Of a stretch of DNA of 18,908 bases, positions 15,131-18,908 are shown in pieces. A model generated the notes under the pieces. The model had not been told where the DNA came from and searched no databases. It saw only the letters and a program-made list of their open reading frames with translations. Position 1 is the first letter of the stretch. Each line of letters opens with the position of its first letter. The position numbers were made by a program, and so were the translations under genes. This stretch comes from CAYVUI01 sp964454745 (GTDB taxonomy: Bacteria > Planctomycetota > Phycisphaerae > Sedimentisphaerales > Anaerohalosphaeraceae): contig CAYVUI010000087.1 of NCBI GenBank assembly GCA_964454745.1, positions 1 through 18,908 on the forward strand, read 5' to 3'.

Positions 15131-16066
15131 ATGCGTTTTTCATTGGTGACAGGCGGTGCGGGATTTATCGGTTCGAATATGGTGCGAATGCTGCTGGAGA
15201 AAGGGATCAAGGTCCGTGTACTCGATAATTTTGAGACCGGCAAGCGCGAAAACCTCCAGGAAATCGCAAATGATATTGACCTGGTCGAGGGGGATATTCG
15301 GGACTTTGACACCTGCCTGAAAAGCACGAAAGATGTGGAGGTCGTGTACCATCTGGCCGCCCTTGGCAGTGTACCGCGTTCCATGAAGGAACCCCAGACC
15401 AGCCATGACGTAAACGTAAACGGCACGCTGAATATGCTCCGCGCCAGCCTAGAAAATAAAGCAAAACGTCTGGTTTTCGCGTCGAGCTCTTCGGTTTACG
15501 GGAAAGATGCCACACTGCCCCAGCATGAATCTTTGCCCATGGCACCAATCAGCCCTTATGCTGCAAATAAAGCCTGCGGAGAAATGTACCTCAAAGCCTA
15601 CTACGAAGCCTATGGCCTTGAGACCATCAGCCTTCGTTACTTCAACGTGTTCGGTCCCCGGCAGGACCCTTCCAGCCAGTACGCAGCGGCCATCCCGCTG
15701 TTTGTTTCCGCCCTGCTGCGCAATGAACCGCCGACGATCTTCGATGACGGTGAACAGAGCCGTGGTTTTACCTATATCAACAACGTTACAGAGGCGAATT
15801 ATCTTGCCGCAACCTGCGAGCATGCCATGGGACAGGCGGTCAATATCTCAACCGCGGATGCCGTTACGGTAAATACGGTCGTCGCGTCCATTCAGAAGCT
15901 GCTGGGCACAGATGTAAAGCCCAATTATGCCCCACCACGGCCGGGAGATATCAAGCATTCACTGGCAGATGTGAGCCTTGCCAGGAAAATCATCGGATAT
16001 GAGCCAAAAATTTCCTTCGAAGAGGGAATTGCCATGGCAATCGACTGGTATAAGGAAAATCTTTAG
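15131..16066 (+). CDS. NAD-dependent UDP-sugar 4-epimerase (WbpP/UDP-GlcNAc 4-epimerase type)
   Basis: 311 residues from the ATG at 15131, where AAAGGA (15117-15122) is 8 nt upstream and the protein begins MRFSLVTGGAGFIG. An in-frame ATG at 15101 has no such site. An extended short-chain dehydrogenase: GGAGFIG (8-14), LDNFETGKREN, HLAALGSVPRS (74-84), ASSSSVYG (117-124), Tyr143-x3-Lys147 (YAANK), and RYFNVFGPRQDP. The ALGSVPRS and FGPRQDP blocks are shared with WbpP/TviC-like UDP-N-acetylglucosamine 4-epimerases, so that or UDP-glucose 4-epimerase is the likely activity; UDP-glucuronate epimerase or decarboxylase is less likely. Own promoter; transcribed away from rmlA. It would supply UDP-GalNAc or UDP-Gal for surface glycans. 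Confidence 0.82.
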   Translation: MRFSLVTGGAGFIGSNMVRMLLEKGIKVRVLDNFETGKRENLQEIANDIDLVEGDIRDFDTCLKSTKDVEVVYHLAALGSVPRSMKEPQTSHDVNVNGTLNMLRASLENKAKRLVFASSSSVYGKDATLPQHESLPMAPISPYAANKACGEMYLKAYYEAYGLETISLRYFNVFGPRQDPSSQYAAAIPLFVSALLRNEPPTIFDDGEQSRGFTYINNVTEANYLAATCEHAMGQAVNISTADAVTVNTVVASIQKLLGTDVKPNYAPPRPGDIKHSLADVSLARKIIGYEPKISFEEGIAMAIDWYKENL

Positions 16067-16212
16067 GCCAAATTTACATTCCCCAAAAGCCATAGTCTGA
16101 TAAAAAGTCTATTTTTCTGAAAAAATTTCGCAAAAATAAGAATTTTTTGGTGGACTTTGACTTTAAATTCGTGTATTGTGTCTCCCGAGTTGAGAACTTT
16201 TTCAGCTATTGG

Positions 16213-16220
16213 AAACGTTT
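16213..16220. promoter_or_regulatory. Short palindrome upstream of the secreted repeat protein
   Basis: AAACGTTT within TTGGAAACGTTTGTGC (16209-16224) has the central CG and GAAACGTTT core typical of LacI-family operators, but outer bases are not symmetric. It lies 63 nt upstream of the start at 16284, in a 217-nt gap where I find no convincing sigma-70 promoter. The gap also holds an all-A/T inverted repeat, AAAAAATT (16120-16127) with AATTTTTT (16141-16148). Confidence 0.2.
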
Positions 16221-16274
16221 GTGCAGAATTTAGTGCGCAAGTTTTGTAAACTATAACTGAAATCTTAAATTTGA

Positions 16275-16279
16275 GGAGG
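16275..16279 (+). promoter_or_regulatory. Shine-Dalgarno before a double ATG
   Basis: GAGGAGGT (16273-16280) touches the ATG at 16281. The second ATG at 16284 leaves 4 nt after GGAGG and is slightly favoured. The two choices differ by one Met. Confidence 0.5.
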
Positions 16280-16283
16280 TATG

Positions 16284-17714
16284 ATGAAAAGCCTTACAAT
16301 CTCATCACGGTACAATGTCTACAATCACGAATCTCTTTTTACCCATTTGATTACCGTACTTTTCTTTTGCGGGCTCGTTGCTGTCTCCAGTCAAACATTC
16401 GGGCAGTTTCAGGCGGATTTGCTTTCCGGGGCCGCAGGTCAGTATCGCCCTGCTACAGATGGTCAGCACGTGGTCTGGGAAGACAACTCCAGCGGAGCCA
16501 CATCCGTCGATGTCGTCATTTATTCCCTCGCTGCGGGTACAGATATTACACCTGATCCGACTTCACGGGCGCAGGGGAATGCGGATGTAGATCAGGGGAT
16601 TGCCATCTGGCATGATTACCGAAATAAGTATTCCACCGGGTGGGATATCTATGGCTATGACATCAATTCAGGCCAGCCGCTGACAATCTGCACGGAATCG
16701 GGACACCAGGAAAATCCGAAAATTGACTATCCCATCGCAGTCTGGCAGGATGAAAGAGGGGATGATGCGGATATTTTAGGTTGGGATTTCTCACAGCAGC
16801 AGCCGGTTGAAATCTGTACAGCCGAGGGAAACCAGTTCTGGGCAGATATTCATGGCGACTGGGTGGTTTGGCAGGATTATCGTAACGGAAACTGGGATAT
16901 TTATGCCTATAACTTCGTTAGCGAAACTGAAATGGCGGTTTGTACGGATGCGAATGAACAGACGTTTCCGAGGGTTTGCGGCGATTTGATCGTCTGGCAT
17001 GATAACCGGGCCGGCAATTACGATATCTACGGGTATGACCTTGTAAATAGCGTGGAGATCGTGATTTGCGATGATCCGGGCAATCAGTATCACCCGGTTG
17101 CCAGTGCGGATTATATTGCCTGGGAAGACTGGCGAAACAATGCGCAGACGGGGATTGACCTTTATGGTCTTGCACGTTCGTCCGGGACGGAATTTGACGT
17201 GATTAAGTCGGCCGGGGACCAGGTCTGGCCGGATCTGGAGGGGAATTTTCTCGTATATGAGGACAATGGCGATATTTACAGCGTGGAGCTGAGCGATCCG
17301 CCGAGTATTACGGTGCTTTCACCCAATGGAAGCGAGGAGATTCCGGCAAAGGGCTCGCAGGAGATTCAGTGGCAAAGCGAGGGGCTGGAAGGGAATGTTG
17401 AGATTGAGTATACGATTGATGGCGGGGTTAATTACGCCCCGATCGCCACGGCGGCAATCACGGCGGAATCAGTGGTATGGGCCCCTGTAGCGGATGCGAA
17501 CTCGATGAATTGCAGGATCCGGGTCACGAGTGTGGAACTGCCGGAGGTTTCGGACGAATCGGATGGAGAATTCTGGGTATTTCCGTGTGATCCGGGCTTG
17601 ACAGCAGACTTCAACCGGGACTGCTACGTGGATGTGAAGGATATGGCGTTTTTGATGGCCCAGTGGCTTGATTGCGGCCACCCGACGGATCCGACCTGGT
17701 GCGCGGGAGAATAA
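16284..17714 (+). CDS. Secreted seven-repeat (probable beta-propeller) protein with Ig-like and dockerin-like C-terminus
   Basis: 476 residues. An N-terminal signal peptide with a long polar leader is followed by a hydrophobic core (LITVLFFCGLVAVSS, about 22-36) and a probable cleavage near residue 40. Seven repeats of 42-45 residues follow (about 48-337), with consensus VVWxDxRNxxxDIYxYD; the conserved aromatic falls at about 65, 109, 154, 196, 238, 280 and 325, fitting a seven-bladed TolB-like propeller. Next comes an Ig-like module (about 340-432, ITVLSPNGSEEI, then IQWQSEG). Last is a single calcium loop DFNRDCYVDVKD (442-453) and MAQWL helix, a one-loop dockerin-like tag common in Phycisphaerae surface proteins. 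Probably extracellular, perhaps binding or displayed; no enzyme motif is seen. Monocistronic. Confidence 0.75.
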   Translation: MKSLTISSRYNVYNHESLFTHLITVLFFCGLVAVSSQTFGQFQADLLSGAAGQYRPATDGQHVVWEDNSSGATSVDVVIYSLAAGTDITPDPTSRAQGNADVDQGIAIWHDYRNKYSTGWDIYGYDINSGQPLTICTESGHQENPKIDYPIAVWQDERGDDADILGWDFSQQQPVEICTAEGNQFWADIHGDWVVWQDYRNGNWDIYAYNFVSETEMAVCTDANEQTFPRVCGDLIVWHDNRAGNYDIYGYDLVNSVEIVICDDPGNQYHPVASADYIAWEDWRNNAQTGIDLYGLARSSGTEFDVIKSAGDQVWPDLEGNFLVYEDNGDIYSVELSDPPSITVLSPNGSEEIPAKGSQEIQWQSEGLEGNVEIEYTIDGGVNYAPIATAAITAESVVWAPVADANSMNCRIRVTSVELPEVSDESDGEFWVFPCDPGLTADFNRDCYVDVKDMAFLMAQWLDCGHPTDPTWCAGE

Positions 17715-17828
17715 AGACGATCATTCAATCAAAAGCTGCAATGTACAGAGGCACAAATTAAGCCGATTTTTTGAAAATGGGTTCGTTTCGTAATTTTTAG
17801 TTTAGCTTCTCTGCGCAGGAGCTTTGGC

Positions 17829-18818
17829 TTACTGCAAGAGTTGCGATATAACCGGATCCACATTCACATCAATTTGTGCCGGCGCAGGCAGGTTATCACC
17901 CGCCCGGAGACGCTGACAGCGTTTGAGCTCGCGAAGAGCCTTGTATAACTGGCGGTCGATATTCGTTTCGTATCGCATGAGGTTATTCATTTCATGTGGA
18001 TTCGGCAGGGCTGCACTTTTGTTGAGGGCAGAAATTTTGAGTTTGTTCTCTGCCTTTTGCTGGTTTAAATTTTCAATTTCGTTTTCATTAGCTTTGATCT
18101 GTTCCCGGCAGGTATCTATATGAAGTTTCCATATCTGTTGATCAGAGTAACCTTTAGCATGCAATCTCTGTTGAACTTTTTGGTAGAACTCAATTGTAGA
18201 ACCTTCTGAACCATTTGCTAAAATATCATCAACCAAAATTTCAAGTCTGATTTGTGTTTCTTTTTGAAACTCTTCACCTAAATCATTATTATCGCATTTT
18301 GAATATATATATTGGGATTCAATGTCTCTCCATGTAAAAGAATCAGAAATGTCTTGAAAAAAAGCATTCCTGTCTAATGATGCTGTGATTTTTTCCAGTG
18401 CATCATTTAACTCAACGTTTTTCTTATTGATCTCATCGATCTCTTCGTCGATCTGCTTATCTGTCTTATTCTCTTGCTGGGCATAGAAATCATCCTTCAA
18501 CTGATCGTGTCTTATACAAATCAAGCCCGTCTCATATCTTGCGGCCCTGTGTTGCCGCCATGAGCAAAACGCAATTTTTTGGACAAGCATTTCCTCGACG
18601 GGACCGACCGGCTGATATTGCTTGACCAGGTCATCCAACAGGTCATCAAAAGCCTGCTGGTCCTCCGCGCCTTCCCCTTCGGTGATCACGACTTCCCTGG
18701 AGAGCAGACCATGTTTGAGTGCATTCCGGGATGAGCGGGCCTTGCCTTCCTTCGTTTTGGGCCCGGTGGATTTCAGGGCATTTTTTTGGTTGGCGATCAA
18801 TTGTTTTTGAGAAACCAT
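17829..18818 (-). CDS. Uncharacterised STGPKT/NALKHGL-motif protein with AT-rich central region
   Basis: 329 residues, with a strong Shine-Dalgarno (AAGGAGGGAG, GGAGG core 7 nt before the ATG at 18818). I recognise the N-terminal motif NALKSTGPKTKEGKARSSRN followed by ALKHGLLS (residues 13-40). It recurs in hypothetical proteins of planctomycetes and acidobacteria and is of unknown function. The usual C-terminal partner block is also there: RYETNIDRQLYKALRELKRCQ (282-302). Between them lie EEMLVQKIAFCSWRQHRAARYE (75-96) and a highly charged, probably coiled-coil segment (about 115-265). No signal peptide or membrane segment. The basic N-terminus could bind nucleic acid, but that is speculation. 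Codons for residues about 106-232 are markedly AT-rich compared with both ends, suggesting a mosaic gene. Confidence 0.7.
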   Translation of the reverse strand: MVSQKQLIANQKNALKSTGPKTKEGKARSSRNALKHGLLSREVVITEGEGAEDQQAFDDLLDDLVKQYQPVGPVEEMLVQKIAFCSWRQHRAARYETGLICIRHDQLKDDFYAQQENKTDKQIDEEIDEINKKNVELNDALEKITASLDRNAFFQDISDSFTWRDIESQYIYSKCDNNDLGEEFQKETQIRLEILVDDILANGSEGSTIEFYQKVQQRLHAKGYSDQQIWKLHIDTCREQIKANENEIENLNQQKAENKLKISALNKSAALPNPHEMNNLMRYETNIDRQLYKALRELKRCQRLRAGDNLPAPAQIDVNVDPVISQLLQ

Positions 18819-18908
18819 AATTCTCCCTCCTTGACTTTAAAACAGTATCAATCTATTTAGTCGTCCCTGAAAAAACCGTTTTATGCTGCATGTATTTTGT
18901 GTCGGCTC

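Noticed and set aside
16120..16148. Inverted repeat AAAAAATT/AATTTTTT after the epimerase gene as a terminator
   Set aside because: The stem is A/T only and lies in generally AT-rich spacer; too weak to call, though some 3'-end signal is likely in this gap.
17805..17822. Possible terminator hairpin GCTTCT/AGGAGC between the two last genes
   Set aside because: The stem is 6 bp with a G-T pair and is not followed by a T tract on either strand.
18819..18908. Promoter of the STGPKT-family gene
   Set aside because: Several AT-rich hexamers occur on the minus strand, but none forms a convincing -35/-10 pair; only the Shine-Dalgarno is clear.

Overview
The window (about 18.9 kb) reads as an ordinary bacterial chromosome segment. 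It is densely coding, with moderate-to-high GC and many clear Shine-Dalgarno sites, and holds 17 protein genes; I see no rRNA, tRNA, CRISPR array or insertion sequence. Two proteins suggest a planctomycete of the Phycisphaerae/Sedimentisphaerales type. One is a secreted repeat protein ending in a single dockerin-like calcium loop followed by a 'MAQWL' helix (16284-17714). The other is a protein of the uncharacterised family with an N-terminal STGPKT-x-EGKARSSRNALKHGL motif (17829-18818). This placement is inference from protein style; no rRNA is present to confirm it.

Left part (1-2804): a 3'-truncated dapB on the minus strand, a plus-strand glycine-zipper lipoprotein with its own promoter and terminator, a minus-strand xylose-isomerase-like TIM-barrel protein, and rpmE (ribosomal protein L31) with a near-consensus promoter and a strong terminator.

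Centre (2917-12135): about 9.2 kb of tightly packed plus-strand genes with no visible internal terminator. In order they are prfA, an archaeal-adenylate-kinase-like/nucleoside-deoxyribosyltransferase-like fusion, deoC, pabB, pabC, a NIF3/DUF34 protein, scpB, gmd and fcl. Several start and stop codons overlap, which suggests translational coupling. The functions are translation termination, probable nucleoside or deoxyribose metabolism, p-aminobenzoate (folate) synthesis, chromosome condensation and GDP-L-fucose synthesis.

Right part (12132-16066): the minus-strand operon rmlA-rmlD-rmlB makes dTDP-sugar precursors but lacks rmlC. It meets fcl tail to tail with overlapping stop codons. Divergent from it is a UDP-sugar 4-epimerase of the WbpP type. 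With gmd/fcl these genes form a nucleotide-sugar precursor locus (fucose, rhamnose and probably a UDP-HexNAc or UDP-hexose) for surface polysaccharide, with no glycosyltransferase or transporter in view. The window ends with the secreted seven-repeat protein and the STGPKT-family protein, whose middle is strikingly AT-rich.

No non-coding gap exceeds 300 bases. The larger gaps (774-1049, 2360-2579, 14863-15130, 16067-16283) hold promoters or short palindromes described below. I found no clearly new defence or mobile system. The most unusual items are the kinase-like/deoxyribosyltransferase-like fusion beside deoC, the repeat protein with a periodic cysteine, and the mosaic STGPKT-family gene.
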